Assembly: GCF_000484535.1 (NCBI RefSeq)
Contig: NC_022600.1
Coordinates: 186,001-250,000 of the forward strand
Direction: 5' to 3'
Source of the DNA: Gloeobacter kilaueensis JS1
Lineage (GTDB): Bacteria > Cyanobacteriota > Cyanobacteriia > Gloeobacterales > Gloeobacteraceae
DNA: 64,000 bases
A program made the position numbers and the translations under genes. Numbering within the stretch: the stretch's first letter is position 1; every line of letters begins with the position of its first letter. The notes below the pieces were generated by a model, which saw only the letters and a program-made list of their open reading frames with translations, was not told the origin of the DNA and did no database searches. Below are positions 1 through 7,423 of the stretch, one piece after another.

Positions 1-276
1 GTAGAGCGCTTCGCCGTTGTCTGGCTGGAGGGAGACGACTCGCTTAAAAAGGTGCCGCGCCTGCTCCAACTGGCCTGTCTGGGCAGCGATGCCCCCCAGA
101 CCCAGCAGCGCTTCGGGCTGATTGGGCTGCAACTGCAAGATCTGGCGAAACAACCCTTCCGCCTGTTGCCGGTGCCCAGCCCGGTAGCAGTACACCGCCT
201 GATCGAGAAGTTGTTTGATGCCTGGCCTGGGGGGCTGCCTGTTTGCGGCTGCGTCGAATCCCTTGCCCTTTTTCAT
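1..276 (-). CDS. TPR-repeat protein, 3' end cut off by the window
   Basis: Read on the minus strand from the ATG at 276-274, the frame stays open to the edge (92 codons). After a short basic N-terminus it shows helical TPR-type segments, with residues such as AVYCYRAGHRQQAEGLF and ALLGLGGIAAQTGQLEQA that carry the usual TPR spacing of small and aromatic residues. TPR arrays are protein-protein interaction scaffolds; in cyanobacteria such N-termini often precede sulfotransferase, glycosyltransferase or further TPR domains, none of which can be seen here. The gene is divergent from the Dps-like gene across about 140 bp. The fold is well supported; the full function is unknown. Confidence 0.75.
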   Translation of the reverse strand, partial: MKKGKGFDAAANRQPPRPGIKQLLDQAVYCYRAGHRQQAEGLFRQILQLQPNQPEALLGLGGIAAQTGQLEQARHLFKRVVSLQPDNGEALY

Positions 277-413
277 GCCGTCTCCGCGACCGTGGCTCCC
301 AAATCGTAACCGCTCGATCCGCAGGGAAGGCCAGCCCATCGAACCTTTCTGAAGGCAGATGCCTGTGAGTGGCGCTGGCCCCTACGTTGAGGACGCCGTT
401 ACCCAGGATCTCG

Positions 414-530
414 ATGAAATTTCCGGCCCTTATTCTGGTGATTGTTGTCCTCGCTACCGGTTCCGCCGCCTGGGCGCAGGAGAGCGGGCGGGCCACCGGT
501 TCCCCCCAGAGCAACCAGATTCTTCCCTAG
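414..530 (+). other. Sec signal-peptide leader ending in an in-frame TAG, upstream of the Dps-like gene
   Basis: The ATG at 414 opens a frame that encodes a classical Sec signal peptide (MKFPALILVIVVLATGSAAW, then AQES) and reaches a TAG at 528-530, codon 39. The same frame continues without another stop into the Dps-like protein at 579. The simplest reading is that the ancestral gene was one exported ferritin-like protein and that a nonsense change, or a sequencing error, now separates leader from body. Confidence 0.55.
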
Positions 531-578
531 GGCCGTCAGGTCGTTCAGAGTTATCCTCTGCCGCCCCAACGGCGGGAT

Positions 579-1052
579 GTGGCGGTGAGCGAACTGCAGG
601 GTGAGCTGAGCGAACTGGTCGATCTGACCTTGCAGACCAAGCAGGCCCACTGGAATGTGTCCGGACCCCTCTATCTGCCCCTGCACGAGCAATTTGAAGA
701 GCAGGTCAAAGAATATCGCGAGTTCTCCGACCGGGTGGCAGAGCGCATCCTCAGCCTGGGCGCATCGGCGGATGGCAGGCCCCAGACGGTCGTGCGCACC
801 TCGCCTCTGGGCGAATACCCGGCAGGCTACGTGAGCGACGAGCAGGCGATCCGCATCGAGGTCGATCGCTTGAGCAAGATCACCAAAAACACCCTGGCCC
901 GGATCGAGCGGCTGGCAGAGCCGGACCCGGTGGGCCAGAACCTGCTGCAAGAAATCGAGTACACCCTTGAGAAGCACCTCTGGCAGATGCGTATCCACTT
1001 CGCCCGGCCAGGTGGCACCGGCGACGGTTTGCCCTACACCTCTACGAAGTAA
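579..1052 (+). CDS. Dps-family ferritin-like protein (DNA starvation/iron storage), possibly truncated at its N-terminus
   Basis: The 157 residues match the Dps four-helix bundle. TKQAHWNVSGPLYLPLHEQF followed by SDRVAERILSLGA is the family signature, with the two His and the Asp/Glu that form the inter-subunit ferroxidase site, and the C-terminal DPVGQNLLQEIEYTLEKHLW helix is typical. Dps proteins oxidise and store iron with hydrogen peroxide and protect cells from oxidative damage. The GTG at 579 is the first start listed downstream of the in-frame TAG at 528. Translation from it would give a cytoplasmic protein; readthrough from 414 would give an exported one. No clear ribosome-binding site precedes the GTG, so the gene may be impaired. 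Confidence 0.8.
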   Translation: MAVSELQGELSELVDLTLQTKQAHWNVSGPLYLPLHEQFEEQVKEYREFSDRVAERILSLGASADGRPQTVVRTSPLGEYPAGYVSDEQAIRIEVDRLSKITKNTLARIERLAEPDPVGQNLLQEIEYTLEKHLWQMRIHFARPGGTGDGLPYTSTK

Positions 1053-1132
1053 ACCTTGCCGGACGATCAGGCGATCTGCACCCGCCGGATCGCTGTGGGG
1101 GATTTTTGGTTATCGGCGATGGAGCTGTCCTC

Positions 1133-1690
1133 TCAAGGCTTGCCTGCGGGAGCAGTGGGCAGCTTGAAGGTGACCGAGCGGGTAAAACCGCCCTCGGCGT
1201 ACTCGATCGCGAAGGTGCCATCGGTAGGAGCCACTGCGCCCAGATCGAGCGTGTCCCCAGCCGCATCCCGGTTGCACTGGCCCTGGCCCTGGGCACAGGC
1301 GCTCGGGGTAAAGGCGACGTGGGTGACCGGGTGATCGTACCAGCTATAAAAGGGCGGAAAGGGAGTCAGCAGGCGCGTGATCTCGCTCTGGAGGCAGCGA
1401 CTGTGGATCAGGTGATAGAGATTGCCCTGTTTCTCGACGCGCACCCACTCGGAGGAACCCGGCAGCGCGTGCAGCATGATCTTGAATTGCTGTTGGGCCG
1501 GAACCTCAGCTGCAGGAGCAGAAGCCGACAATTGCTGTCTGCCCCCATTGCAGCGCGAGTTGAGTGGAAAATCGCGGCATAGCCCTTCTGGGTCGGCACT
1601 GGCTTGAAGCGGGACAATGGCTGCCATCAGGGCAAAGCCGGACGCTGCGACGGCGGACAGTAGGAGCGCACGAAACGGAGTATCGGACAT
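1133..1690 (-). CDS. Exported protein of unknown function
   Basis: This 185-residue protein begins with a Sec signal peptide (hydrophobic residues about 8-30, cleavage near QASA-DP). The mature part starts with a Cys-containing motif, GLCRDFPLNSRCNG, a pattern I associate with exported cyanobacterial proteins; further Cys pairs (SRCLQSE, SACAQGQGQCN) suggest disulfides. The C-terminal half is rich in short beta segments (THVAFTPSACA, GTFAIEYAEGGFTRSVTFKL). An AGGAG ribosome-binding site lies just upstream of the ATG at 1690. It follows the gene at 1728-2375 by 37 bp and is probably co-transcribed with it. I do not recognise an enzyme family. Confidence 0.7.
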   Translation of the reverse strand: MSDTPFRALLLSAVAASGFALMAAIVPLQASADPEGLCRDFPLNSRCNGGRQQLSASAPAAEVPAQQQFKIMLHALPGSSEWVRVEKQGNLYHLIHSRCLQSEITRLLTPFPPFYSWYDHPVTHVAFTPSACAQGQGQCNRDAAGDTLDLGAVAPTDGTFAIEYAEGGFTRSVTFKLPTAPAGKP

Positions 1691-1727
1691 GTTCTTCTCC
1701 TGAGCGAATGGGATAAAACGCAGCTAT

Positions 1728-2375
1728 TTACCACAAGGAGCGGACCTTGGAGACAACTTCTTCTGCCCTTCCTGCACCCAGATAGTGGGCCTGAACCTCT
1801 CCTTTTGCATCGATAACGAAGATATGAACGTTGCTCTTGAGCCGCTGTTGTTGGCGCTGCAGCCGCTCGCGATCGAAGCGCGACTTGTGGCCTTCATCTT
1901 CTTGAAAGGCGCTAAATTCAGCCAGGGGGCTGCTCCGCCAGATCTTGAAGGAGAGCCCTTCATCCCAGTCAGGAATGAGCAGAGGCGATTGGGGCGCAGC
2001 GGTTTCAGAAGAACGATTTTCTTTCTGAAATTCTTTGAGTGCAATCTCTTCATCTTCGCGCATAATCTCTTTGATTTTGCCCGCGATCATGCCGTGGGCA
2101 ATGGCAGGTGCATCCTTGAGATCGAAGACGACGACGTACAGGTAGCGCGGGTCGCCTCCGAGTTTTGCGCGGACCTGCCGTCCCGTTGCGGTGGCGGTTT
2201 CGACGTTTGCTTTGTCGGTTACAACAAGGACACTCACTTTGTTGCGAAAGCGCTCTATTGAGATGGGTTTGCCATCGAGATCTAGATATTGGACAAGTGA
2301 CTGGAGGACGTTTGCCCCAGCTGGAGCAGCCAGAGCGATCAGCGATAGAGTTGCAAGCATGAGGCATCGGCGCAT
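1728..2375 (-). CDS. Exported thioredoxin-fold-like protein without a CxxC motif
   Basis: The 215-residue product has a signal peptide (residues 1-21, cleavage near AGA-N). The mature part alternates hydrophobic strands and helices in thioredoxin-fold order: VSVLVVTDKANVETATATGR, then LYVVVFDLKD, and a C-terminal strand pair VHIFVIDAKGEVQAHYLG before a last helix. No CxxC active site is present, so a disulfide oxidoreductase role is unlikely; the layout recalls the YtfJ-like exported group, but that is only structural resemblance read by eye. The centre (about 85-150) is charged and less conserved-looking. It is the first gene of a likely two-gene transcript with 1133-1690. Confidence 0.6.
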   Translation of the reverse strand: MRRCLMLATLSLIALAAPAGANVLQSLVQYLDLDGKPISIERFRNKVSVLVVTDKANVETATATGRQVRAKLGGDPRYLYVVVFDLKDAPAIAHGMIAGKIKEIMREDEEIALKEFQKENRSSETAAPQSPLLIPDWDEGLSFKIWRSSPLAEFSAFQEDEGHKSRFDRERLQRQQQRLKSNVHIFVIDAKGEVQAHYLGAGRAEEVVSKVRSLW

Positions 2376-2462
2376 GGTTATCTATCCTCGTAAAATGATC
2401 GACATCAGCACAATCTAAAATGCGAGCGGGCGTTCCTCCTGTATGCGTGTTTCTGGTCAATC

Positions 2463-2508
2463 AAAAACTTCCCGCCTGCAATTGCTGCCGGAGGCCGATG
2501 GGCGGGAA
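2463..2508 (-). terminator. Rho-independent terminator of the dev operon
   Basis: Read on the minus strand, the stem TTCCCGCC (2501-2508) pairs with GGCGGGAA (2469-2476) and is followed by GTTTTTG. It sits about 20 bp downstream of the devA stop, where a terminator for the tetR-devB-devC-devA transcript is expected. Confidence 0.7.
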
Positions 2509-2526
2509 TCACTGGTTGCGGGGCTT

Positions 2527-3249
2527 TCAGGTTTTTGGGACAGTAGAACTGAGAATCCTGCCGTCCTCCATTTCGATGATCCGGTCGGCGATATCGAGGA
2601 TGCGGTTGTCGTGGGTGACCATCAAGATTGTGCTGCCCTGGCGTCTGGTCAGATCCTGCAGCAGATCGACTACCTGGCGTCCGGTGGTCCTGTCGAGGGC
2701 CGACGTCGGCTCGTCGGCGAGAATGAGCGGCGGGCAGGCCACCAGGGCGCGGGCGATGGCGACGCGCTGCTTCTGGCCGACCGACAGTCTGGCTGGATAA
2801 GACCGCCCGTAATCGGCCAGACCCACATCGCGCAGGATCGCCGTAATCTGGTCTTCGGCCTCCTGCAATCGATCGATGCCGTGTACCTCCAGTCCCATGC
2901 GGACGTTGCCGCAGGCGGTGAGGCTCGCGTGCAGATTGTGGGCCTGGTAGATAAAGCCGATCCGGCGGCGCAGGGCGATGCGCGTCGCCTGGCTGGCACC
3001 TGCCAGCTCGACACCGAGGGTCTGAACGCTCCCTGCCTGCACGCTGCGCAGGGCTCCGACCAGGGTCAAGATCGTGGTCTTGCCGCAGCCGGATGGACCC
3101 ATCAAAATCACCAGCTCCCCCCAACCTACTTCCAGATCGAGGTCGAATAGAACCTGCCTGGCGGCAGCACCGGAGCCCATCCGGTGGCTCAAACCGCGCA
3201 CCTGGATGGCGCGGGGGACGGTAACGGGGGTAAAGGGTACTTCTGGCAT
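2527..3249 (-). CDS. devA: DevA-type ABC exporter ATP-binding protein
   Basis: This 240-residue ATPase has the complete ABC set: Walker A GPSGCGKTT (about 52-60), Q-loop IGFIYQAHNL, signature LSVGQKQRVAIARAL, Walker B LILADEPTSALD and the H-loop MVTHD. It belongs to the MacB/LolD/DevA group that energises tripartite export, here with the DevC permease 10 bp upstream and the DevB adaptor before that. In filamentous cyanobacteria DevBCA moves heterocyst glycolipids with TolC; unicellular relatives carry DevBCA-like pumps for other hydrophobic or toxic compounds. The TetR gene in the same operon favours an inducible efflux role. It is the last gene before the terminator. Confidence 0.92.
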   Translation of the reverse strand: MPEVPFTPVTVPRAIQVRGLSHRMGSGAAARQVLFDLDLEVGWGELVILMGPSGCGKTTILTLVGALRSVQAGSVQTLGVELAGASQATRIALRRRIGFIYQAHNLHASLTACGNVRMGLEVHGIDRLQEAEDQITAILRDVGLADYGRSYPARLSVGQKQRVAIARALVACPPLILADEPTSALDRTTGRQVVDLLQDLTRRQGSTILMVTHDNRILDIADRIIEMEDGRILSSTVPKT

Positions 3250-3259
3250 GGCAGCAACC

Positions 3260-4441
3260 TCAAAAGATATCCGCCGGATCGGCGGCGCTCAAGCGTCGAG
3301 TGGCGATGGCACCGGAGGCGGCGCACATGCCAAAACTCAGGGCAAACACCAGTGCGATCCGGGCGGCATCCATCGCGATCGGCAGGTGGGTGACGAGCCG
3401 GGTGATTTCATAAAAGCCAAGGGTAATGGCAAATCCTGGTACAAAGCCCAGGACGGCGAGGAGCAGCGCCTCCTCGAAGACGACGCTCAGTAAGAAGCCG
3501 TCCGTGTAACCCATCGCCTTGAAGGTGGCGTACTCAGCGAGGTGATCGTTCACGTCGGCAAAAAGAATCTGATAGACGATCACAAAGCCGATGAATAGAC
3601 CGACCGTTACCCCGAAGGTAAAGACAAAGCCGATCGGGGTCTCCTTTGCCAGGTAGTCCTGGATAAACCGGATCCAGGCTGCCTTCGTGATCACCTGCGT
3701 ATCCTGAGGGGGAAGCACCAGGTGCAGGGTAGCGGCTATCTGCTCCGGATCGGTGCCGAGGTTGACCTTCAGCAGGGCGGCGGTAATCGCACTCAGGCTG
3801 CGGCGCGGCGCAACGTGCAAAAAAGTCTGGTCGCTCATCACCAGAGTGCCGTCGTTCTCAAAGGATGCCCCCACCGAGAACAGTCCTGCAAAAGTGATTT
3901 CCCGTCCGAGGATCTCCGTGCGCACCCGCTCGCCGCGCCTCATAGCAGCGAGGGTGGCAGCAAAATCGCCGCGCGTGCGCTGGTCGAACAACGCCGTATC
4001 GATTAATTTCAGCGTCGGCAACTGGGCGTTGATCTGCGGGTCGTTAAAGGCGTGGGCGTTCGGATCGACGGCGAAGACCATCGCACTTATCAGCTTATGG
4101 GTCGCAGGATTGCGGTAGCTCAGGGTGCCGAACTGAAAGGTGATGCCGCTTTTAATGCCCTTGACGCCTAGAGCCTGGTAGAGCCGCCGCCTGGGGATGG
4201 TGCCGAGATTAGCCAGGCCGCGCGCCTCGGGGCTCATCAGCACCACGTCGGCGTCGAGCAGTCGGATCGGAATGACGCTCGATTCAAAGAGCGCCCCCAG
4301 AAACCCGAGTTGCATAAAGATCAAGATATTCGCGAAGGCGACACCTGCTACGGCGACGATGAGCCGCCGCCGGTTGTGCAGGAGCTGGTACCATCCCAGG
4401 GGTGTGCGGGTCCATAACCGGGCAACGAGCTGCGGGATCAT
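3260..4441 (-). CDS. devC: DevC-type ABC exporter permease
   Basis: The 393-residue protein has the FtsX/MacB layout: one membrane helix near the N-terminus (about 27-50, LIVAVAGVAFANILIFMQLG), a long periplasmic domain (about 55-260), then three C-terminal membrane helices (IGFVFTFGVTVGLFIGFVIV, the AVLGFVPGFAITLGFYEI region and ARIALVFALSFGMCAASGAI). This is the membrane component of a tripartite pump. Its ATG overlaps the devB stop by 4 bp, and devA starts 10 bp after its stop, so the three subunits are probably translated in a coupled way. Confidence 0.9.
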   Translation of the reverse strand: MIPQLVARLWTRTPLGWYQLLHNRRRLIVAVAGVAFANILIFMQLGFLGALFESSVIPIRLLDADVVLMSPEARGLANLGTIPRRRLYQALGVKGIKSGITFQFGTLSYRNPATHKLISAMVFAVDPNAHAFNDPQINAQLPTLKLIDTALFDQRTRGDFAATLAAMRRGERVRTEILGREITFAGLFSVGASFENDGTLVMSDQTFLHVAPRRSLSAITAALLKVNLGTDPEQIAATLHLVLPPQDTQVITKAAWIRFIQDYLAKETPIGFVFTFGVTVGLFIGFVIVYQILFADVNDHLAEYATFKAMGYTDGFLLSVVFEEALLLAVLGFVPGFAITLGFYEITRLVTHLPIAMDAARIALVFALSFGMCAASGAIATRRLSAADPADIF

Positions 4442-5550
4442 GGCAGGAACTCCGCCCGCACCTGGAGGTTGGTATAGTCGGCAAGAGCGCGGCTGGCCGC
4501 TAAATCGAACCGGATGCGCACCTCGACGACGCGCGCATCGGTGTCGGTTGCCGGGTCGTTGTTGATGACACTCTGGCGTCTGACGTAGCTGCCGATGCGC
4601 TCGATTGTGCCCAGCACCGGCACCTTGAGACTCTCGCCGGTGATCTTTACTCGCTGGCCGGGTTTGAGGCGAGCGACATCGCTCTGATAGACCTCGACGA
4701 CGGCCCGCATCCTGGTCGTCCCGCCCATATCGAGCAGGCCCTCCTGGCCAATCCGCTCGCCCTGGTGCGCGTGGACGGCAAGAATTTTTCCGGCGATCGG
4801 AGCGCGGATTGTCGCTTGATCGAGGTTCGCCCGTGCCACTGCAAGGTCGGCTCTGGCGGCGTTGAGCTGCTGCTCGCTTAGAGCAACATCGATCTGGCTA
4901 TTGCCTGTCGGTGCAGCAGCGTGGGCTTCCATGCGTTTGAGCGCCGCCTGCGCCTGGGCAAACGAGGCTTCAGCCGAAAGATAATCCCTGCGCTTCGATT
5001 CGACGCTGGCCGCTGTAACCGCGCCCTGGGCAAAAAGTGCCTCCTGCCGGCTGTAGTCGGTGGAGGCAAGGTCCACCTGCGCCCTGGCGCGCGCAAGATC
5101 CGCCTCGCGCGCAGCAAGGGTCGAGGCAATCTCAAAGCGCTGCTGCGATAGGGCCAATTGTTTCAGCCGCACCTGGATAGCGGCAGCGGCGAATTGCGCC
5201 TTCAGCCTGTCTTCAGTATCGAGAACCGCCAGACGCTCACCCGCTTCAACCGTATCGCCCTCCTCGACGGTGAGCAATTTGAGGCGCGCCGAGTCCGTCT
5301 GGAGGGGCGCGGCAACGTGGATGACGCGGCTTTCAGGTTCGACAAAACCCAGGGCCACAACCAGGGTGGATCGAGCAGCGGCTCTGGCTTTGCTCTCGGC
5401 TTCATGGGCGCGCATCACCTCGGTGCGCTGCTTGAAACCCAGTCCCACCGCCCCCAGGGCAGCCAACGCGCTGAAGGCTGCAACCCAGAAAAAGCGGCTC
5501 GCTCCCGGCCTGGGTTGGGTGGTTGACACAGTACCCTCGTGCCTAAGCAT
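4438..5550 (-). CDS. devB: DevB-type HlyD-family membrane-fusion adaptor
   Basis: The 370-residue product has an N-terminal anchor helix (FFWVAAFSALAALGAVGLGF, about 20-39), a lipoyl half-motif near LKLLTVEEGDTVEAGERLAV, a long coiled-coil hairpin rich in Ala, Gln and Arg (about 115-235), the second lipoyl half near IRAPIAGKILAVHAHQGERI and a beta-barrel segment to the end. It would bridge DevC and a TolC-like outer-membrane channel encoded elsewhere. Its start overlaps the tetR stop by 8 bp, which places the regulator first in the operon. Confidence 0.9.
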   Translation of the reverse strand: MLRHEGTVSTTQPRPGASRFFWVAAFSALAALGAVGLGFKQRTEVMRAHEAESKARAAARSTLVVALGFVEPESRVIHVAAPLQTDSARLKLLTVEEGDTVEAGERLAVLDTEDRLKAQFAAAAIQVRLKQLALSQQRFEIASTLAAREADLARARAQVDLASTDYSRQEALFAQGAVTAASVESKRRDYLSAEASFAQAQAALKRMEAHAAAPTGNSQIDVALSEQQLNAARADLAVARANLDQATIRAPIAGKILAVHAHQGERIGQEGLLDMGGTTRMRAVVEVYQSDVARLKPGQRVKITGESLKVPVLGTIERIGSYVRRQSVINNDPATDTDARVVEVRIRFDLAASRALADYTNLQVRAEFLP

Positions 5551-6190
5551 CGCGAGTGTCCCCGCGTGCTCCCAACAGGGCCACCACCGACTGCGCCCAG
5601 ACGGCCAGGTAGCGCTCCACCTCGTGGGGATCCTCGCTGTACTGCCCCATCGTCCGGTTCCAGAGCATCAACTGCATCAGACCCCCGACGGCAAACCGCG
5701 CCACGTAGTCCGGGTCGGCGCAGGAAAATTCCCCCGCGTCGAGCCCGCGCTGAATCAAGCGCCGCAGCAAAGCCTGGGCCGTATCGGCCACCCGTTCTTT
5801 GAAGTAACGGGCAAGCTCCGGAAAGTTACCTGCCTCGCGAAAGATGAGCAGTGCCAGGTTGTCCATCTTCGGCTGGGCCGCCGCCTGCGGAAAAATTCTG
5901 GCAATCACAAAAAAGGCATCGGCAAAGGGAGGCTCAAGGTTATCGATGAGCCCCGTGACCAGGGCAAGGGGCGGCGTCTGGGTCGCCTCGATCACCGCCC
6001 GAAAGAGCGCTTCCTTGCTGTCGAAGTAAAGAAAGATCGTCCCCTTGGTCACACCGGCCACCTCAGCGATGTCGTCGAGCCGCGCCGCCGCATAGCCACG
6101 ACTTTCAAAGACCACCCGCGCCGCCTCGATGATTTCGGCGGGGCGAGCGTCCTTGCGGCGACGGCGGCTGGGCCTGGCGTTCAAGTTCAC
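5543..6190 (-). CDS. TetR-family transcriptional regulator of the dev operon
   Basis: This 215-residue protein has the TetR N-terminal helix-turn-helix (IIEAARVVFESRGYAAARLD, then IAEVAGVTKGTIFLYFDSKE) and a helical ligand-binding C-terminal domain with the long form of linker seen in AcrR-like drug-efflux repressors (LALLIFREAGNFPELARYF). It is the first gene of tetR-devB-devC-devA, overlapping devB by 8 bp. A perfect 22-bp palindrome starts 4 bp upstream of the ATG, so autoregulated repression of the pump, relieved by a pump substrate, is the natural model. The ligand is unknown. Confidence 0.88.
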   Translation of the reverse strand: MNLNARPSRRRRKDARPAEIIEAARVVFESRGYAAARLDDIAEVAGVTKGTIFLYFDSKEALFRAVIEATQTPPLALVTGLIDNLEPPFADAFFVIARIFPQAAAQPKMDNLALLIFREAGNFPELARYFKERVADTAQALLRRLIQRGLDAGEFSCADPDYVARFAVGGLMQLMLWNRTMGQYSEDPHEVERYLAVWAQSVVALLGARGDTRDA

Positions 6191-6193
6191 GCT

Positions 6194-6215
6194 AATAACT
6201 TACCAGTAAGTTATT
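6194..6215. promoter_or_regulatory. Palindromic operator for the TetR regulator
   Basis: AATAACTTAC and GTAAGTTATT are perfect 10-bp inverted arms separated by CA. Size and symmetry fit a TetR dimer site. Because the palindrome ends 4 bp before the start codon, bound repressor would cover the start region of the operon. Confidence 0.75.
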
Positions 6216-6296
6216 AAAAGTGCAAGACCTGGATTCAGAAAGTTGGTCACTGGCCTGGGCTTGACCGGGAGGTCCCTCCGCTAGCCGACTAGATAA

Positions 6297-6356
6297 GCTT
6301 CAGCGGCTGATATCGGGCGGACGGGCAAATAGACGCTGGAGGGTGCGCACGTCGCG
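6297..6356. repeat. 60-bp direct repeat, left copy (duplicated 3' end of the metallopeptidase gene)
   Basis: This segment matches 7364-7423 at 55 of 60 positions by eye. Read on the minus strand it encodes the last residues of the neighbouring peptidase (RDVRTLQRLFARPPDISR then stop), with only Ser-to-Ala and Val-to-Ile differences. Upstream in the same frame a further stretch stays open (DALQ before RDVRT). It is therefore a gene 3'-end remnant lying beyond the nucleotidyltransferase/XRE pair. Confidence 0.8.
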
Positions 6357-6389
6357 CTGAAGTGCGTCCAAAAAAATAGTCTCCGCCTT

Positions 6390-6821
6390 TCAAGCGATGG
6401 CCAGGTGAATAGCAGCGTCTACTTCTAGAGCACGGGCTACTGCCATCAACTCTCCCAGTGAAGCGTTCTGATATTCCGATCGCTCATTTGTGAGTACCTG
6501 TGCTTCCGACCATCCGAGCTTGCCTGCCAGTTGCTCGTGGGTCCAACCGGCTACGATCCGCGCCTTGATCAAAGCGATGCCAAGCTCTTCCAGAGAAGCG
6601 ATCTGCAAGGAAAACACCTGGCTGGAGCGCAGGTGGTCGTACTCGTCGAGTTGCTCCTGCAACTGCTGGATTTGGCTCTCGAGCGCGCCTTTTCGTGACT
6701 CGAAGAGTTTCTCCGATAGAAGGGTAGTATCAGGGACTCTGCCTTGTAACTCCGTCAATTCTTTTTGGAAGCGCTTGAGCCACTCTCCAGTAAGCTGATA
6801 CTGCTGGTCGTCGATGATCAT
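6390..6821 (-). CDS. XRE-type helix-turn-helix protein, candidate antitoxin
   Basis: The 143-residue product has an N-terminal helical coiled-coil part (LESQIQQLQEQLDEYDHLRS, about 48-67) and a C-terminal XRE helix-turn-helix (about 75-135, with ALIKARIVAGWTHEQLAGKL, LGWSEAQVLTNERSEY and LGELMAVARALEV). Its start overlaps the stop of the upstream nucleotidyltransferase-like gene by 4 bp, so the two are co-translated. A small NTase-fold protein followed by a DNA-binding partner is a toxin-antitoxin-like arrangement; activity has not been shown. The pair lies between two copies of a 60-bp repeat, consistent with a mobile cassette. Confidence 0.7.
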   Translation of the reverse strand: MIIDDQQYQLTGEWLKRFQKELTELQGRVPDTTLLSEKLFESRKGALESQIQQLQEQLDEYDHLRSSQVFSLQIASLEELGIALIKARIVAGWTHEQLAGKLGWSEAQVLTNERSEYQNASLGELMAVARALEVDAAIHLAIA

Positions 6822-7261
6822 GACTCTTTGACCTGTAAATCGATAGCAACAATCCCTTTTGCTTCTCCTGTAGCTTTGTCGGCCTGAAAAAAGTCAAACA
6901 TTGTTTCTGAACGTCCAGCATCCTGGAGACGAAAGAAGAACAGCTCTCCGCCAAAGCGCAGCTTCTGTAATTGAGAGCGATTTTCGTTGCGCAGCAGCAA
7001 TGGATCTAGTACTTCCAGATTAACGCCATCCAATTCCCAGCAGGCATCGAAGTCAGCGGGCATCTGCTTGTTGCTCACGAAGCTGCCGTCGATGTAGACG
7101 GTTGGACAACCCGCCGCCCTCAGCAGTTCCATCGCCTCCTGCAACCCAGCAGCCAGTTGTCTGCGTCGCGTGTTGCTGGCAAAGCGTGCCAGAAATTCTG
7201 ACCATGAGCAGTAGTGGATGCCCGGCGGGAGATTGCCTCTTTTATCGAAAGGTGGAAGCAC
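6818..7261 (-). CDS. DUF6932-like nucleotidyltransferase-fold protein, candidate toxin
   Basis: This 147-residue protein starts with LPPGIHYCSWSEFLARFASN and carries the minimal nucleotidyltransferase motif: YIDGSF followed, at the right spacing, by PADFDACW (G-S, then D-x-D). It resembles the DUF6932 family as I know it. NTase-fold proteins of this size paired with a helix-turn-helix gene are often toxin or immunity modules that modify RNA or protein. The downstream XRE gene overlaps it by 4 bp. Whether it is catalytically active is unknown; the two acidic residues needed for metal binding are visible. Confidence 0.65.
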   Translation of the reverse strand: MLPPFDKRGNLPPGIHYCSWSEFLARFASNTRRRQLAAGLQEAMELLRAAGCPTVYIDGSFVSNKQMPADFDACWELDGVNLEVLDPLLLRNENRSQLQKLRFGGELFFFRLQDAGRSETMFDFFQADKATGEAKGIVAIDLQVKES

Positions 7262-7363
7262 TGCCTGCCTTGCCTTACTTGAGTGGTCCTAGAGAAATTG
7301 GGTTCTGCTCCAAACAATAGCGGGCACTGGCAGCGAAGGATGGCCTGCGGCAACGGCGGGCAC

Positions 7364-7423
7364 GCTTCAGCGGCTGACATCGGGTGGTCGAGAAAATAGA
7401 CGCTGGAGGGTGCGCACGTCGCG
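7364..7423. repeat. 60-bp direct repeat, right copy (native 3' end of the metallopeptidase gene)
   Basis: Partner of 6297-6356. It contains the stop codon and last 18 codons of the peptidase gene. The two copies bracket the 0.87-kb NTase/XRE pair. Confidence 0.8.

Noticed and set aside
5060-6217. 385-codon plus-strand frame over devB and tetR
   Set aside because: It spans two opposite-strand genes with clear families and has Arg/Ala-rich shadow composition.
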